Positions 30,938-39,700 of a stretch of DNA of 39,978 bases are shown in pieces. Position numbers and translations under genes: made by a program. The notes under the pieces were generated by a model. The model saw only the letters and a list, made by a program, of their open reading frames with translations. It was not told the DNA's origin and did not search any database. Numbering within the stretch: the stretch's first letter is position 1; every line of letters starts with the position of its first letter. The DNA lies in NCBI RefSeq assembly GCF_027587205.1, contig NZ_JAPDOD010000069.1:1-39978 (forward strand), read 5' to 3'. Source of the stretch: Solirubrobacter ginsenosidimutans (lineage in GTDB: Bacteria; Actinomycetota; Thermoleophilia; Solirubrobacterales; Solirubrobacteraceae).

Positions 30938-32612
30938 AGCCGAACGTGAAGGCGAACGCCGCGACGCCCGGCGCGAACTTCAGCTGCAGGTCGTGGGCGG
31001 CGGACTTCGGGCGCGAGAGCAGGTGGTAGAGCTTCTGCGTCGTCACGTGGACGGTCTGCTCGTGCTTGCCGTCGACGGTCACGTCGACGTCGCCCGGACC
31101 GGACAAGACGAGGTAGACGTCCTTGCCGGTGACGTTGCCGCGCAGGGTCGCGCCCGGCCCGGCGGTGGCCGACTCCTCGGTGACCTTCCAGGTGCCGCCG
31201 AGCGTGAAGTTGCTCTCCGGCAGGTCGCCGTCGAACGGCGTGTAGGTGCTGGTGCCGGACTTCTGGACGGCGGGGAGGAAGCGCTCCGCCCGCGCCGAGC
31301 CGATGTAGGTCTCGGGCGTCGCCTCGGCGGTCGGGTCGTAGGTCTTGTCGGGCTTGGCGTCGGCGCCCAGGCCCTTCGCGCCCGCCTCGACCAGCAGCGC
31401 GCGGATCGCCGCCTCGGTCTTTTCCGTGTCGCCCTCGCCGAAGTTCGCGTAGCGGACGTGGCCGTTCGCGTCGATCAGGTACTCGGCGGGCCAGTACTGG
31501 TTGCTCCACGCGTTCCAGGTCGCGAGGTCGTTGTCCTGTGCGACCGGATACTTGATGCCGTTCTGCTCGATCGCGCGCTGGACGTTGGACGCCTTCTTCT
31601 CGAAGCTGAACTCCGGCGAGTGCACGCCGACGATCGTGAGGCCCCGGTCGCGGTACGTCTTGTCCCAGGCGACGAGGTGCGGGAACGTGCGGATGCAGTT
31701 GATGCAGGTGTAAGTCCAGAAGTCGATCAGCACGACGCGGCCCTTGAGCGAGGCGAGCGTGAGCGGCTTGGAGTTGAACCAGCGCTGGTTGCCGACGAAG
31801 TCGGGCGCGGGCCCGTAGTCCTGCAGGTCGGCCTTGGCCCCGGCCGTCGTCGCCGTCGTCGTCTTCGCGGCGTTGGCGAACTTCGAGTCGGGCCGGAGCT
31901 GCGCGAGCTTCTCGGACACCGAGTGCGACGTCTCCAGCGCGTTCGTGGGGTTCACGACCGCGGCGGGAAGATGGTTCGCGATCGCCGTCTGGAAGCGCAC
32001 GTCGAGCTGGAACGCCATCGCCACCGCGGTCAGGACCATCACGGCTCCCAGAGCGCGGCTCAACGCCGGCCCGCGCAGGCGCACGGTGAGGCGCCGGCCG
32101 GCGAGGGCGAGGACCAGCAGGACGATGCTCGAGCCGAGCGCGAACGCGAGTCCGACCGCCACCGTGCGCCCAGAAGCGGCGCTCACCGAGACGACGGCGG
32201 CGAGGATCGGCCCCGCGCACGGCGCGTAGACGAAGCCCAGCGCCGCACCCACGAGGATCCCCGACCAGAATCCGCGCCCGCCGCTCTTCGGCCCGTACTT
32301 GGCGAGCCGGCTCAGCGGCGCCTCGATCCGGTCGCCCAGCCACGGGATCGCGACCGAGAGCCCGAAGACCGCGAGCGCCACGATCGCGATGTCGCGCGTG
32401 ACGGAATCACCGAGCCCGACGCCGTCGACGACCTTCGCCAACCCGACGATCGTGACCGTGAACGTGACGGCGAGGCCGAGCACGATGCCGAGGGGGCGCC
32501 GTCGCCCGCCGGTCGCTCCCGCGCTCAGCAAGGCGGGCAGGACGGGGAGCACGCAAGGGCTCAGGGCGGTGCCGGCGCCGGCGATCAGCGCGAAGAGGAC
32601 AAGGAGGACCAA
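30936..32612 (-). CDS. dipZ: DipZ-type CcdA-thioredoxin fusion protein
   Basis: A 558-residue membrane protein that passes reducing electrons across the membrane for disulfide reduction outside the cell. The CcdA-like N-terminal part (about residues 1-205, six helices) has the two conserved Cys-Pro sites, C20 in LSPCVLPVLP and C132 in YAPCAGPIL. A linker follows, then a TlpA-like thioredoxin domain with CxxC at C303-C306 (WTYTCINCIRTF). The C-terminal beta-rich domain (about 420-558) matches the tail of mycobacterial DipZ, which is longer overall. TTG at 32612 is used as no ATG or GTG lies nearby in frame, so the N-terminus is uncertain. It diverges from the secreted propeller-like gene. Confidence 0.9.
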   Translation of the reverse strand: MVLLVLFALIAGAGTALSPCVLPVLPALLSAGATGGRRRPLGIVLGLAVTFTVTIVGLAKVVDGVGLGDSVTRDIAIVALAVFGLSVAIPWLGDRIEAPLSRLAKYGPKSGGRGFWSGILVGAALGFVYAPCAGPILAAVVSVSAASGRTVAVGLAFALGSSIVLLVLALAGRRLTVRLRGPALSRALGAVMVLTAVAMAFQLDVRFQTAIANHLPAAVVNPTNALETSHSVSEKLAQLRPDSKFANAAKTTTATTAGAKADLQDYGPAPDFVGNQRWFNSKPLTLASLKGRVVLIDFWTYTCINCIRTFPHLVAWDKTYRDRGLTIVGVHSPEFSFEKKASNVQRAIEQNGIKYPVAQDNDLATWNAWSNQYWPAEYLIDANGHVRYANFGEGDTEKTEAAIRALLVEAGAKGLGADAKPDKTYDPTAEATPETYIGSARAERFLPAVQKSGTSTYTPFDGDLPESNFTLGGTWKVTEESATAGPGATLRGNVTGKDVYLVLSGPGDVDVTVDGKHEQTVHVTTQKLYHLLSRPKSAAHDLQLKFAPGVAAFAFTFG

Positions 32613-32693
32613 GGTGTCCGGTTTAACGCACGCGCGGCGAAAAAGGATGAACGGGCGCTTAACTGGCCGCTGCTAGCCGGTTAGTCTCCGCGC

Positions 32694-34031
32694 GTGAAGA
32701 CGCCTCTCATCCTCGCGGCCGCGCTCCTGCTCGCCGCAGCCCCCGGCGCTCAGGCCGCCGGCTGGAAGCAGGTCACCGCGCCCGGCGGGTCCAACATCGA
32801 CCAGGTCAGCCCCGTGCGCACCGCCGACGGCGTCCTGCACGTCGCCTGGAAGAAGGACGGCGACATCTTCCACACCACGATCGGGCCGGACGGCAAGCTG
32901 CGCGCGACCTCGCCGATCGTGACGGGGTGGGCGAGCACGAGCGACCCGGCGCTGACCGTCGTCCCCGGCGGCCTGCGGGCGATCTGGGGCGGCATCCGCT
33001 CGACCGAGGCGACCGAGACCAACCAGGATCAGAACACCGCGTTCTCCTCCGACGGCGGCGCCACCTGGGCGCTGCAGCCCGGATCGACCGTCCCGATCGG
33101 CGCGCAGGCCTACGCGTCCGACACGGCGGCGAGCACGGCGCCCGACGGCACCACCTACGCGACCTGGTTCGGGACGGCCGGCACGTGGGTGCACGCGGGG
33201 CTGGACCCGGCGGTGCCGAACTTCAACTACCAGGCGGCGGGCTACGGCAACGACTCCAACCTGGCCTCGGACGCGAGCGGCACGACGATGCTCGCCTGGT
33301 TCTCCGACAACCCGCCGGGCATCTTCGTCCAGCCGGTCGGCGCGGGCGGCGCGCCCGGTGGCGGGGCGCTGCAGATGCCGGGGACGAACGTCATGGTCGG
33401 CGGCCCGGAGCTCTCGCGCACGCCGATCGTCGCGCGGCCAAAGAGCGGCGGCTTCTACGTCGCGCGCGGCGTGGGGTATCCGACCTCGGACCAGGTCCGC
33501 GTGTGGAAGGTCGGGACGGGGTCGACGATCCTGCTCGACAAGACCCGCAACAGCGCCGAGACGGCGATCTCGGCCGACGCCAAGGGGCGCCTGTGGGTCG
33601 CGTGGTCCGACAGCGAGTTCGGTGACCAGCACGTGCTCGTCGCGCGCTCGAATCTCTCGGCCACGCAGTTCGGCGCGGCGGTCGACGCCGGCGCGGTGAA
33701 GGACGCGCACTCGCTCTACACGCTGGACATCAGCGGCACGTCGTCGGCCGCGGACGTCTTCGGGGTCTTCGGCACCCAGGACGACTCGTCCGCGTCGACG
33801 TTCGTGACCCGCGTGCTCCCAGGGCTTTCACTCGCCGCGAAGCGCGCCAAGGACAAGGTCACGTTCACCGTCACCGACGCGGGCGACCCGGTCAAGGGCG
33901 CGACCCTCAAGGCGGGCGGGAAGTCGGGCAAGACCGACGCCAAGGGCCGCGTCGTGCTGACGCTCAAGAGCAAGTCGGCCTCGCGGGCGACCGCGAGCGG
34001 CTACGAACCTGCATCCTTGAAGGCGAAATGA
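32694..34031 (+). CDS. Secreted beta-propeller-like (sialidase/BNR-like) protein
   Basis: A 445-residue exported protein with a signal peptide (residues 1-21, ending PGAQAAG). The middle (about 25-375) is built of beta-rich repeats of the BNR/sialidase-like kind (GGSNIDQVSPVRTADGVLHVAWKK; FSSDGGATWALQPG; DGTTYATWFG; AKGRLWVAWSDSEFGDQ), suggesting a six-bladed propeller. The C-terminal ~75 residues (RAKDKVTFTVTDAGDPVKGATLKAGGK, then TDAKGRVVLTLKSK) form an Ig-like/carboxypeptidase-regulatory-type domain. The sialidase active-site arginines cannot be confirmed, so activity is unknown. GTG at 32694 is used. Its stop overlaps the cupin gene start (ATGA). Confidence 0.82.
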   Translation: MKTPLILAAALLLAAAPGAQAAGWKQVTAPGGSNIDQVSPVRTADGVLHVAWKKDGDIFHTTIGPDGKLRATSPIVTGWASTSDPALTVVPGGLRAIWGGIRSTEATETNQDQNTAFSSDGGATWALQPGSTVPIGAQAYASDTAASTAPDGTTYATWFGTAGTWVHAGLDPAVPNFNYQAAGYGNDSNLASDASGTTMLAWFSDNPPGIFVQPVGAGGAPGGGALQMPGTNVMVGGPELSRTPIVARPKSGGFYVARGVGYPTSDQVRVWKVGTGSTILLDKTRNSAETAISADAKGRLWVAWSDSEFGDQHVLVARSNLSATQFGAAVDAGAVKDAHSLYTLDISGTSSAADVFGVFGTQDDSSASTFVTRVLPGLSLAAKRAKDKVTFTVTDAGDPVKGATLKAGGKSGKTDAKGRVVLTLKSKSASRATASGYEPASLKAK

Positions 34032-34456
34032 CCTACTCCGTCCTGCCCGCCGGCGAGGCGTTCTGGCGCCCGTCCAACCAGATGGGCGTGCTCAACACGG
34101 ATCTCGCCAAGCAACACGGCGCGCCCGGTATGGGCGCGCGCTTCTGGCGCCTGCGACCCGGGCAGGCGTCGACCAAGCACCGGCACGTCGTGACCGACGA
34201 GCTCTACGTCCTGCTCGACGGCGTCGGGCGGATGCGGGTCGACGACGTGCTGCTCGAACTGCCGCGGCTCTCCTCGGTCTACGTCTCGGCGGAGAGCGTG
34301 CGGCAGGTGTTCAATGACACCGACGAGGACGCGCTCTGGCTCGTGTTCGGCGCGCCGCCGGAGGCCGCCAACACGCTGGAGATGTCCGAGGAGACCATCG
34401 CGCTGATGTATCCCGACGGGCTGAAGGCGCTGCCACCGGAGCTCCAGCAACCATGA
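34028..34456 (+). CDS. Cupin-domain protein
   Basis: A 142-residue single-cupin protein. Motif 1 is TKHRHVVTDELYVLLDGVGRM, with metal ligands His, His and Glu, and motif 2 is ELPRLSSVYVSAESVRQVFN, in which the usual His is replaced, so the metal site may be incomplete. It is coupled by ATGA overlaps to the gene before it and to the HhH-GPD gene after it. The partners do not suggest a substrate. Confidence 0.85.
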   Translation: MTYSVLPAGEAFWRPSNQMGVLNTDLAKQHGAPGMGARFWRLRPGQASTKHRHVVTDELYVLLDGVGRMRVDDVLLELPRLSSVYVSAESVRQVFNDTDEDALWLVFGAPPEAANTLEMSEETIALMYPDGLKALPPELQQP

Positions 34457-34995
34457 CCGACCGCCTGCACTTCACGGGAAACGCCGAGGCCGACGCGCTG
34501 CTCGTCCAGGATCCCTTCGCCCTGCTGGTCGGCTTCGCGCTCGACCAGCAGGTGCCGGTGCAGAAGGCGTTCATGGGCCCGTTCGTGCTGCGCGAGCGGC
34601 TGGGGACGCTCGACGTCGCCGCGGTCGCGGGCGCCGACCTCGACCCGATCTTCCGCGAGCGGCCGGCGATCCACCGCTTCCCGGGCGCGATGGCGACCCG
34701 CGTGCACGAGCTCGCCGAGCACGTCATCGAGCACTACGACGGCCACGCCGCGCGGGTCTGGACCGACGCGACGACCACCGACGAGCTGCGCGCGAACCTG
34801 GCCGGGCTGCCGGGGTACGGCGACATGAAGATCAAGGCGCTCGGCTCGGTGCTCGCCAAGCGCTTCGGGGTCGCGCTGGCCGAGCCGCTGATCCCCTGGC
34901 ACCCGACGCTCGGCGACGTCGACTCAGCTGCCGCGCTGAAGGGCTACCAGGCCGCCAAGAAGGTTCATAAGGCGGAGTGGCTCGCGAAACAGTAG
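34453..34995 (+). CDS. HhH-GPD-type base-excision DNA repair protein
   Basis: A 180-residue helical protein of the HhH-GPD superfamily, whose members include DNA glycosylases of the Nth/MutY/AlkA type. The helix-hairpin-helix is LAGLPGYGDMKIKALGSVLAKRFG (about residues 116-139). The helices before it begin at ALLVGFALDQQVPVQKAF. No C-terminal 4Fe-4S cluster cysteines are present. This is the small actinobacterial form, and its activity is not known from sequence. Start and stop of the cupin gene overlap its own start (ATGA). The 3' end overlaps the convergent RTX-like gene by 72 bp. Confidence 0.85.
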   Translation: MTDRLHFTGNAEADALLVQDPFALLVGFALDQQVPVQKAFMGPFVLRERLGTLDVAAVAGADLDPIFRERPAIHRFPGAMATRVHELAEHVIEHYDGHAARVWTDATTTDELRANLAGLPGYGDMKIKALGSVLAKRFGVALAEPLIPWHPTLGDVDSAAALKGYQAAKKVHKAEWLAKQ

Positions 34996-35601
34996 GCCCT
35001 CACCGGGCTTCTTGCAGTCGCCGTTGGGCTTTGAGCCGTACGCGCAGAAGTGCCGGATGATCTCGCAGTTGCGGACCTTGTAGGCGCTGCTCTGCCAGCG
35101 CGTCTGGGCGAAGTCCTTATCGCCCGGCCCGCAGTCGATCGTGCCGTGGCCGTAGTACGCGATGATCCGGTCGTTGCCGGCGCCGCCGTAGAGCAGGTTC
35201 TTGCCGTGGCTGGGATACAGGAAGTCGTTGCCGGGGCCGCCGCGCAGGACGTCGGACTGCTTGGTGGTGTTGTTCTTGGGGTCCCAGTCGCCCCACAGCA
35301 CGTCCTTGCCGCCGGCGCCGTTGAGCTTCTCATTGCCGTGATGGCCGTTGAGCTCGTCGTTGTCCTCGGTGCCGGTGCGCGTGTGGTTGCCGCTGTCGAG
35401 CACCTGCCAGAGGATCCCGGTGATCTTCGGCCAGCCCTTGTGGGAGACCTTGCCGGTGCCGGCCCCGCCGGGCGTTTGGCGGCCGTTGCCCTCACCGCAT
35501 TGCTCGCCCTGCTTGCGGGGTTCGCAGCGGTCCTCCTGCGCGAGCGCGATCGTCGGGGTGAGCAGGACGACGACGGTGGCGAGCAGGACGGTGAGGCGCA
35601 T
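34924..35601 (-). CDS. Secreted RTX-like (hemolysin-type) calcium-binding protein
   Basis: A 225-residue exported protein with a signal peptide (residues 1-21, ending IALAQ). It carries degenerate RTX nonapeptide repeats, GxxGNDxLxx-like: GTEDNDELNGHHGNEKLNGAG, GGKDVLWGD, GGPGNDFLYPS and GGAGNDRIIAYY, about residues 75-155. The C-terminal part has cysteines (TIDCGPG, VRNCEII, HFCAYG, NGDCKK) that could form disulfides. The last ~24 residues are antisense to the HhH-GPD gene, so the end may be extended by chance. It follows the PPOX gene by 10 bp in a three-gene minus-strand run. Confidence 0.78.
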   Translation of the reverse strand: MRLTVLLATVVVLLTPTIALAQEDRCEPRKQGEQCGEGNGRQTPGGAGTGKVSHKGWPKITGILWQVLDSGNHTRTGTEDNDELNGHHGNEKLNGAGGKDVLWGDWDPKNNTTKQSDVLRGGPGNDFLYPSHGKNLLYGGAGNDRIIAYYGHGTIDCGPGDKDFAQTRWQSSAYKVRNCEIIRHFCAYGSKPNGDCKKPGEGLLFREPLRLMNLLGGLVALQRGS

Positions 35602-35611
35602 ACGCGCGAGC

Positions 35612-36028
35612 CTAACCGGCTGAGCGCCAGCTGAGAACCCTCTCCGGTCGGAGTTTCAACAGCGGTCCGTTCGGGGGGCGCTCGAGGTAGACCGGGTAGC
35701 GGCGCTGGAGGGCCTCGAGCGCGGGCGCATCGATCGGCGCGATCGTGACGTCGCCGAGCAGCTGCACCCAGGCGAGGTGGGTCCAGTCGTCGTCGTAGCG
35801 ATCGACGGTGAGCGCGACGCGGGGGTGGCGCCGCAGTCGTCGGAGACGGACGGGGAGCTCGCCGGGACGGCGCTTGGGCTTGTCGTCGACCGCGCTCACG
35901 ATCAGGTCCTCGACGCGCGCGAACGTGATCGGCTGGACGCGCGGGTGGCCGGCATCGTCGAGGAGACCGAGGTGAGCGACCTTCATCTCTTCGAGCAGAA
36001 CGGCAGCCCAGTCGGGGAGGTCGTGCAT
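35612..36028 (-). CDS. F420/PPOX-class flavin-fold oxidoreductase
   Basis: A 138-residue split-barrel protein of the PPOX class, in the small actinobacterial group annotated as F420-dependent (TIGR03668-like). Typical parts are VAHLGLLDDAGHPRVQPITFARVED, IVSAVDDKPKRR and LRRHPRVALTVDRYDDDW. It would use F420H2 or FMN to reduce a small molecule; F420 use itself points to an actinomycete. It lies 6 bp after the Rpf-like gene and 10 bp before the RTX-like gene. Confidence 0.85.
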   Translation of the reverse strand: MHDLPDWAAVLLEEMKVAHLGLLDDAGHPRVQPITFARVEDLIVSAVDDKPKRRPGELPVRLRRLRRHPRVALTVDRYDDDWTHLAWVQLLGDVTIAPIDAPALEALQRRYPVYLERPPNGPLLKLRPERVLSWRSAG

Positions 36029-36034
36029 CGTGCG

Positions 36035-37030
36035 CTATCCGTCGACGAGCGACGCGCAGACCCAGTTCCCGCGCCCCGCTCCGCCGTTCCAGAGCCGGGC
36101 GGCGAGACGGTCCTGCTCGGCCTTGGAGGCCTGGTAGGCCTGCGGGGTCGAGCCGCCGAGGCCCTTCCAGGTGGCGACCATGAACTGGTAGTAGCCGGAG
36201 GCGCCCGCGTAGTTCGGCGGGAGGTTCTGGCCGCCCGATTCGCACTGCACGATCGGCCACGGGATCGCCCACGGTCCACCGGGGCCGGCGATCGAGGCCG
36301 CGCGGGCGCGGACGGCGAGGAGCCGCTTGAGCTCCTTCTCGGCACGCTTGCGGCCATTGCGCGCACGGCTCAGGGCCGCGACGCGGGCGGCGTGCGCCCG
36401 GGCGACGAGCGCCTGACGGTCGCGCAGGCCCTGCGTGATCGAGGCGAGCGCGTCGCGGCGGGTGCGGGCGGCGTCGGCCTCGCGGTCGCGGCGCTTGGTC
36501 AGGTTGAAGAGCACGGTGCGCTCGTGGTCGGCGTCACTGCGGGCGGCGCGGACGAGGTCGAGCAGCTGCGTGTCGGCGCGCTCCACCCGCCGGACGAACT
36601 GCAGCGTCTCGAGCAGCTGCGGGAAGCCGTCGGCGTGCAGCACGACCGTGACGTAATCGGGTGACCCGCCCATGTAGCGCTCACGCAGCAGGCCGCTGAG
36701 CTTGGAACGGACCTCGGCGAGCCGCTTGCGCAGGCGGGTGACGCGGGCGCGCGCCTCGTCGAGCTTGACCTGTGTCGAGGCGAGGCGGGCGTTCGCGGCG
36801 TCGAGCTCGCTCTGGGCCTCGCCCAGCCGGCCTTCGAGCACCTGTACCTCGCGCCCGATCTTGCGCTCGAGCTGCCCGAGCTGCGCGGCGGCACCGGCCA
36901 GCGTGCGCTCCTGCTGCTTGCTCGAGCCGATCTTGTCGCGCAACGACCCCTCGCTCTGCCCACCCGCGGGTGCGGCCGCGACGAGGGCGGACAGCGAGAC
37001 GACGATGAGCAGCAGGGCAGCGCGGGGCAT
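36035..37030 (-). CDS. Exported coiled-coil protein with Rpf/lysozyme-like C-terminal domain
   Basis: A 331-residue secreted protein. Residues 1-24 are a signal peptide. A long coiled coil follows (about 30-235, e.g. LGQLERKIGREVQVLEGRLGEAQ, then LRKRLAEVRSKLSGLLRERY), with a short break at GGSPDYVTVVLHADGF. The C-terminal ~75 residues form a transglycosylase-like Rpf/lysozyme domain with the catalytic Glu in IVQCESGG, NYAGASGYYQFMVATW and a C-terminal CxxC-like Cys pair (QCESGG and NWVCAS). It probably remodels peptidoglycan at the cell surface. It is the first of three closely spaced minus-strand genes and diverges from the DUF488 gene with a 101-bp gap in which no clear promoter was found. 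Confidence 0.88.
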   Translation of the reverse strand: MPRAALLLIVVSLSALVAAAPAGGQSEGSLRDKIGSSKQQERTLAGAAAQLGQLERKIGREVQVLEGRLGEAQSELDAANARLASTQVKLDEARARVTRLRKRLAEVRSKLSGLLRERYMGGSPDYVTVVLHADGFPQLLETLQFVRRVERADTQLLDLVRAARSDADHERTVLFNLTKRRDREADAARTRRDALASITQGLRDRQALVARAHAARVAALSRARNGRKRAEKELKRLLAVRARAASIAGPGGPWAIPWPIVQCESGGQNLPPNYAGASGYYQFMVATWKGLGGSTPQAYQASKAEQDRLAARLWNGGAGRGNWVCASLVDG

Positions 37031-37131
37031 GGCGAAGGTGCCGCGTCCGGCGGCATTGGCTCACGCTAGCCGCGCGGACCGCCGCCGCGGGGCGCTGCAA
37101 GCACTCGTGCGTCTCGTACGCTCCTGATCCT

Positions 37132-37569
37132 GTGCCCACGATCTGGACCATCGGCTACGAGAAGCTGCTCCCGCCTGAGCTGGTGGCCGAGCTGGGAACG
37201 GCGGGCGTGGAGCGGGTGATCGACGTGCGCTTCCGGCCGCAGTCGCGCCGGCCCGGAATGTCGAAGACCAGGCTCGGCCAGCTGCTCGGCGATCACGGCA
37301 TCGCCTATGAGAGCCGGCGGGAGCTCGGCACGCCCGCCGACATCCGGTTCCTGTTTCACGCGGGCAAGCTCGACGAAGCCGCTGCGGCATTCCGCGCGCA
37401 TGTCGAGGCGCATGCGCTGGAGGATCTCGAGCGCCTCGGCGCCGAGCTCGATCACGGGCCGCGGACCGCGCTGCTGTGCCTGGAGGCCGATCCGGCGACG
37501 TGCCACCGCCGCGTGCTCACCGACGCATTGCAGGTGCGGCATCCAGACCTCCGCGTGGTCGATCTCTAG
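37132..37569 (+). CDS. DUF488-family protein
   Basis: A 145-residue protein of the DUF488 family. The signature begins IWTIGYEKLLPPELVAEL and has IDVRFRPQSRRPGMSK and the conserved LLCLEADPATCHRRVL with its Cys. The family's reaction is not established; the Cys-His cluster suggests a catalytic or metal site. GTG at 37132 is the start. It is a single-gene unit, followed by a 128-bp gap with a candidate promoter and a strong hairpin. Confidence 0.88.
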   Translation: MPTIWTIGYEKLLPPELVAELGTAGVERVIDVRFRPQSRRPGMSKTRLGQLLGDHGIAYESRRELGTPADIRFLFHAGKLDEAAAAFRAHVEAHALEDLERLGAELDHGPRTALLCLEADPATCHRRVLTDALQVRHPDLRVVDL

Positions 37570-37591
37570 ACCCAAGAGCAGTTCGTGGACC

Positions 37592-37620
37592 TTGACCGCA
37601 GAATGCGTCTTCGCGAATCT
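37592..37620 (+). promoter_or_regulatory. Candidate sigma70-type promoter for histidine kinase
   Basis: TTGACC (37592-37597) and GAATCT (37615-37620) are separated by 17 bp. The -35 is close to consensus; the -10 is poor. If used, transcription would start about 70 bp upstream of the kinase start at 37698, and the RNA would begin with the hairpin at 37630-37662. Confidence 0.35.
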
Positions 37621-37629
37621 CTTCTCCGG

Positions 37630-37662
37630 CGTGTGCCCCCGTATCTGAGTCGGGGGCACACG
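37630..37662. terminator. 12-bp-stem GC-rich hairpin
   Basis: CGTGTGCCCCCG (37630-37641) pairs with CGGGGGCACACG (37651-37662) around TATCTGAGT. There is no T-tract. It may end the DUF488 transcript or shape the 5' end of the kinase mRNA. Confidence 0.45.
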
Positions 37663-37697
37663 ATCCGCTTTCGGCCGAAGCACTAGCTTCTACGCCG

Positions 37698-39152
37698 ATG
37701 CCGTCCAGCAGCTCGAGGCCATCCGGCGGTTTGACGCCCGCCACACTGCGCGGGCTCCTCGACGCCACCCCGGCGGCGGTGGGCTGCTTCGACGCCGCGC
37801 TGCGCGTCGTGTACGCCAATACGGCGTTCACGATGGCCACCGGTGCGCAGACCGGTCGCTCGCTCGAGGGCGGGCCGCTGGCCGACGAGGTGCGGGCGAT
37901 GCTCGAAGGCGGTCGGGCGCCGCGACGGGTGCGGATCGGCACGGAGCGGCGACTGCCGATCTCCGGCACGCTCTTCGCGCTCGACGACGCGCTGGTCGGC
38001 ATGGTGCTCGACGCCGGCGCCTACGAGGCGCTCGCCCAGCTCGCCGAGGAGCAGTCGGCGCTGCGGCGCGTGGCGACGCTCGTCGCCTCCTCGCCCGAGC
38101 CCGACGCGGTGTTCCAGGCCGTCGCCGAGGAAGCCGGGCGGCTGCTGCACGTGCGGTCGGCGGCGACGGTGCGCTACGAGCGCGGCCAGGCCTGGACCGT
38201 CGGGCGCTGGGCGGACGAGCACGACCCCGGCGGGTTCGTCGTCGGCACGGCGGTCCCGCTCGCCGACAGCGACGGGATCACGGCGCTGGTCGCGCGCACC
38301 GGGAAGCCCGCGCGGATCGAGGACTACGCCGACGTCCGCGGGCGCGCCGCCGAGCTGATGCGCGCCAACGGGTTCCGGTCCGCCGTCGCGGCGCCGATCG
38401 TCGCGGGCGGGCGGATCTGGGGCCTCATCCTCGTGGCGTCGGTGGACGTCCTCGACCATGACGCCGAGAGCCGCCTGGCGGGCTTCGCCGAGCTGGTCGC
38501 GCTCGCGCTGGAGAGCGCCGAGGCGCGCGCCGAGGTCAACGCCAGCCGCGTGCGCATCCTCGAGGCGGGTGTGACCGAGCGGCGGCGGCTGGAGCGCAAC
38601 CTGCACGACGGCGCGCAGCAGCGGCTCGTCTCGCTCGCCGTGCAGCTGCGGGTGCTCGAGAAGCGTTTGGGCGAGCCCGACGAGGCGCTGGCGCTCCTGC
38701 GTGGCGCCGCGCTCGAGCTCGAGCACGCCCTGGCCGAGCTGCGCGAGCTGGCCCGCGGGCTGCATCCGGCGGTACTCGCGGACCGTGGCCTCGCTCCCGC
38801 CCTGGAGACGCTCGCGGCCCGTTCACCGCTGCCGCTGCACGTGGAGGGCGTGCCCGAGGTGCGCCTGGCCGAGCCGCTTGAAGCCGCGGTGTACTTCGTC
38901 GTCGCGGAGAGCCTGACCAACGCGGTCAAGCACGCCGAGGCGTCGCAGCTGCGCGTGCAGATGAAGACCGACGCCGGCGAGCTGCGGGTGGAGATCGCCG
39001 ACGACGGACGCGGCGGCGCCGATCCTTCCACGGGCAACGGCACCGGCCTGCGCGGGCTGGCCGACCGCGTCGAGGCGCTTGGCGGGCGGCTCGCGGTCGA
39101 GTCGCCACCCGGCGGCGGTACGACCGTGCGCGTCGTGCTCCCACTGGAGTAA
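37698..39152 (+). CDS. PAS/GAF-type sensor histidine kinase (HisKA_3)
   Basis: A 484-residue soluble kinase with no membrane helix. A PAS-like domain lies at about residues 13-110 (LRGLLDATPAAVGCFDAALRVVY), a GAF domain at about 125-275 and the HisKA_3 domain from about 290 with the phospho-acceptor in ERRRLERNLHDGAQQRLVSL. The N-box is ESLTNAVKHAEA and the G-box GNGTGLRGLADRVEALGG. It should sense a cytoplasmic signal, perhaps light, redox or a small ligand through GAF. No response regulator follows. Instead its stop overlaps the start of an ECF sigma gene (TAATG), which is unusual. Confidence 0.9.
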   Translation: MPSSSSRPSGGLTPATLRGLLDATPAAVGCFDAALRVVYANTAFTMATGAQTGRSLEGGPLADEVRAMLEGGRAPRRVRIGTERRLPISGTLFALDDALVGMVLDAGAYEALAQLAEEQSALRRVATLVASSPEPDAVFQAVAEEAGRLLHVRSAATVRYERGQAWTVGRWADEHDPGGFVVGTAVPLADSDGITALVARTGKPARIEDYADVRGRAAELMRANGFRSAVAAPIVAGGRIWGLILVASVDVLDHDAESRLAGFAELVALALESAEARAEVNASRVRILEAGVTERRRLERNLHDGAQQRLVSLAVQLRVLEKRLGEPDEALALLRGAALELEHALAELRELARGLHPAVLADRGLAPALETLAARSPLPLHVEGVPEVRLAEPLEAAVYFVVAESLTNAVKHAEASQLRVQMKTDAGELRVEIADDGRGGADPSTGNGTGLRGLADRVEALGGRLAVESPPGGGTTVRVVLPLE

Positions 39153-39700
39153 TGGATCGCGCGGTGCCGGACACGAGCCGTTGCGTGCACCACGAATTCG
39201 ACGCGCTGTACACAGCGCACCGCGACGATATCTGGCGTTACCTGCGCCGGCGCGCCGCGTCGGAGCCCGAGGACCTGACCACCGAGGTCTTCCTCGTCGC
39301 CTGGCGACGCCGCGGTGAGCTCCCCGACGCCCCGCTCCCGTGGCTCTACGGCGTGGCCCGCAAGGTGCTCGCCAACCACCGCCGGGGCGTGGTGCGCCGC
39401 GACGCGCTGGCGGAGCGGGCGGAGGCGCACGCCGAACCGTTCGCTCCCGATCCGGCCGACGCCGCGGGTGCGCGCGCCGACCTCGTCCGCGCGCTCGCCG
39501 GCTTGAGCGAGAGCGACCGCGAGCTCGTCCTGCTCGTCGCCTGGGAAGGCCTCTCGCTCGCGGAGGTGGGTGAGGCGCTCGGCTGCACCCGCGGCACCGC
39601 CGCGGTCCGCCTGCACCGCGCGCGCAAGCGCCTCCAGCACGCCCTTGAAGCCGACGACGCGCCCGCCCTCGCGTCGATGACCACCGTGGAGGAACGATGA
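39152..39700 (+). CDS. ECF-type RNA polymerase sigma factor
   Basis: A 182-residue sigma70-family factor. Region 2 is from FDALYTAHRDDIWRYLRRRA to LTTEVFLVAWRRRGELPDA with the WLYGVARKVLANHRR stretch, and region 4 is LAGLSESDRELVLLVAWEGLSLAEVGEAL to AVRLHRARKRLQHAL. The start ATG overlaps the histidine kinase stop and the stop overlaps the next gene's ATG (ATGA), so the three are co-translated. The following gene may encode its anti-sigma or partner. Confidence 0.9.
   Translation: MDRAVPDTSRCVHHEFDALYTAHRDDIWRYLRRRAASEPEDLTTEVFLVAWRRRGELPDAPLPWLYGVARKVLANHRRGVVRRDALAERAEAHAEPFAPDPADAAGARADLVRALAGLSESDRELVLLVAWEGLSLAEVGEALGCTRGTAAVRLHRARKRLQHALEADDAPALASMTTVEER

Noticed and set aside
34924..34995. 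Sequencing error as cause of the 72-bp RTX/HhH overlap
   Set aside because: Both frames are open with normal composition, and similar short convergent overlaps occur several times in this window (1166-1169, 7844-7861, 11765-11768), so it is treated as genuine.
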